This document shows, in pieces, positions 52,501 through 55,500 of a stretch of 64,000 nucleotides of DNA (positions within the stretch are counted from its first letter, which is position 1; each line of letters starts with the position of its first letter). Source of the stretch: Amoebophrya sp. A120 (Eukaryota; Sar; Dinophyceae; Syndiniales; Amoebophryaceae); the NCBI GenBank assembly GCA_905178155.1, contig CAJINV010000015.1, positions 205,074-269,073 of the forward strand, read 5' to 3'. The notes below the pieces were generated by a model. That model had not been told where the DNA came from, searched no databases, and saw nothing but the letters and a program-made list of their open reading frames with translations. The position numbers and the translations under genes are program-made.

Positions 52501-55500
52501 CTCTTTGGATTGTCTGCCTCGACGTCGTGCGCAAGAAGGTGGTTGTGTCCTCCAGGCCTTTTGTTCAACTGCTTTGCCATTTGCAACGCGGATGCGAAGC
52601 CTAAATGGTCACTGCGACTGGCCAAAGCCTCGGCGAACCGGAGCAAAGCTTTCATATCCTCTTCTTGTTGGACAACTTGGACGCTGTCGGAGGTGCTGGG
52701 TGTCCCGGAGGAAGGTTGGTGATTCTCCGCGACCGCCTTTTCCGAGAACCGCATTCGCTCTTCGGCGGACAATCGGATTCGTCGTACAATCTCCTTCTCT
52801 CCCGGAGAAAGAACGCCATTCTTGCTCATGTTTTCAAAGCCGTACCACGGTAGGAAGTACCACTCGGCTTCCGTGATTTCGCTTTTCTTTTTCACGAGGG
52901 CTCGGTGAAACCGCGGCGTGTTCGTTTTGGCGTCGAACGTTTTCACAATGTATCTTTTCGTCTCGCGTGGTCCACCTTCCGCCCAGTCCTGCAGGTCCTT
53001 GCTCGTGAAACTTTCCAACGAGCGCACTTTGACGTCCTGCATCATCGACGGGAGCTTCTTTACAACTTCCTCCTTCAGCTGCGCCAATTCCCCAAAAGCC
53101 TTGTATTCCGGTACGGTAAACGTGTAGCCACGACTCTCTAGCGGCGCCAGGGACCACGAGCGCGCCATTGGCGAGGGAGAAAACCTGGTACAATCGATGA
53201 CATAGAGCAGCGCCAGGTAGCGCTTCACGGAGTCACTGAGCAGGTCGTCTAGCTTTGTTATAGCTGTGTCAGGATCATCTGGGTCCCCGCAACTCTCATC
53301 GACCGCAAGTGCCCAGAGCTGCGTCTCGAAAGTGTCCCACACCTGTGCACGGTGCTTCCGTACGCGCGCTAGCTCCTTTTCCGGCGAGTAGCGTTTCGGA
53401 GTGAAGGACGCTCCGTGGGCCCCAGAATAACGATACTCCACGAAAACGTGCTTGAGGCGCGCCAGGAATGCCGCGAGCCTGTTCTTCGCGCTCGCGACTC
53501 GCGCGAGATCTTTTGATCCATTAGCTTCGGCAACAACATGCAGCATCTCCCTGACACGCGGTCGAAGTGTTTGGAAGAATGTAGAATCTGCATCCCTGTT
53601 GTACTCGAGTTTGTAGTCTGTCTTTTGCGTGTGTTTGTTCGTGTGTTCAGTAAACTTTATGAATCCGTAAGGATCCACAATGCTCTCTACGTCACCGAGC
53701 TTCCTCCACTCCTGGGCATCGTCGTCCTCAAACACGGCCTTATGGACGGCCCCCCAGTACATTCGCTGGACAGAGGAATACCAGTTGAGCCCGTGCTCCG
53801 GTCTCAGCACAATTTGCGGAACCGCGGCGGCAGAAAACGAAGCTGCTTGTTGTTGTCCTTGCGGTGAGAGAGCAAGAACTTCCTCAACTCCCGCCAGTGC
53901 GTGTAGCGCGGACGTGCCATCCTCCTGGCCCGCAGTCGGAAGCAGCGCCAAGAAATACTGGTCGTTCTTTTGCTGGCTCTGCTGCCCACCGCTGTTGCCG
54001 TTTTTCATCTCTGCCCGCGAGGAAATTTCCTCTCTGTAGACGTTCAGCACCGCCTCCGCCCGTTCCGGGAAGGAGAAGGAGACCGCGGTTGGGGACGATG
54101 TGAACAACGAAGCATCTTCGGATGAAAGTTTCGTCGTGTCCGGCCGGGCGCGGCCCTCCTCCTCTTCTGCAGGTAGCTGCTGCAATAGCACGTAAAACGC
54201 CCGCAGGAGCTATCAAAATGAAAAAAGCCCCCACCCCATATCAAATGGGAAATCTGTGATGCAGGATTTGTGTACACAAATGCGCGCTGTCTTGCGCCGC
54301 GGCATCGCAACCAGATCCGCAGCCTACGGAGGGACACTTGGGTGTAGGTGCTTAGCATTGCAAACGGCTGTCCTCTAGGCCCAACAGCATGCCAAACCGC
54401 TTCCAGAATGGCGCGGAAGCCTCTGCGTTTGTCTTCTTGCAAGACAGACGTGATTTGTGGTCTCAAATCAGCAAGACAAATTTTCGAAAGCATGCCTTTT
54501 TGATATGGGGAGGGGGGATTTTTCCTCTCAATAGGAGCCGCTTCTCATTCGCCTGGTAGGTGGAGAAATCGTATGAACTGCAAAAGTATCGATCGTACTC
54601 GTATAAATGCATGACAAATTCCCTCGGCATGAGAAATAAAATTTGTAGTGCGGATTTACCTTGAGAAAAAAATTTGTAATGCATGATTGCAATACGAGTA
54701 CGATACTTTTGCACAGGATAAATCGACGAAATGGCGGGGTACATTTGTTCCGTCTCTGACTTCTTCTTTCCGATTGATTTTGATCCCATACTTCTCCAAT
54801 ATTTTGGTTTGATAGGTGCCGCGTTTAACATTTCTCGCCCCGTCGCGCACCAAAATCGTCCTTCGGTCGTAGAAGTTAAAGGGAAGCAAGGCCAGATTCA
54901 TCTGCTGTGGCTCCGTGACGCTGCTCTCCAGCCAGCATCGCGACTCGTCAAGAACTACCTGCGGCTTGCAGAAGACGCCGAGTTTGGTAGGAGTCCGATC
55001 GTTTATTTCTGCGGGGACGGATGCTGCGTCAGAAGCAGGAGATGCAGCAGGAACCAGTTGTCTCGAGAGGACCAGCGGATTCAGGGTTTTGCGAACAACA
55101 GAGTCAGCCCTTTGTTTATATTTTTCAACCAAGCTGCTGTGTGAAATGCTCTCGTCGTCGTGTGGCAGGAGCTTCTTATCCCCCATAAAAATCCCAATGT
55201 CTGCCGTATAGAGCGTCGCAACGATCTCAGCTTCGACTTTTCCTCCGCCGTTGAACTGCTTCAAATAATCGAAATAGTCCCGCAACTCGTCTACCGTCGG
55301 AGCTGGCCGCGCCGGAGCGAAAGTGCCCAAGTTTTGTCGTGCCTGAGCCACAGCAGCATTCAGCGTGGCGCCGGAAGCCGCGTTTTCGGTTTTCTGGATA
55401 ATTTTGTCCTCCACAAGGAGGAGTTTGTAGTTTTCGTAGTTTTTGAAATCTGGGCTGGATAGGAGCTTTTGCCAGAAATAATAGCCCTCGGAACTACGAC

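Noticed and set aside
53-54720. Regularly spaced similar repeats suggesting a CRISPR array
   Set aside because: Units are 150-330 bp TIR elements with target-site duplications, separated by coding exons of variable length. No repeat-spacer pattern exists.
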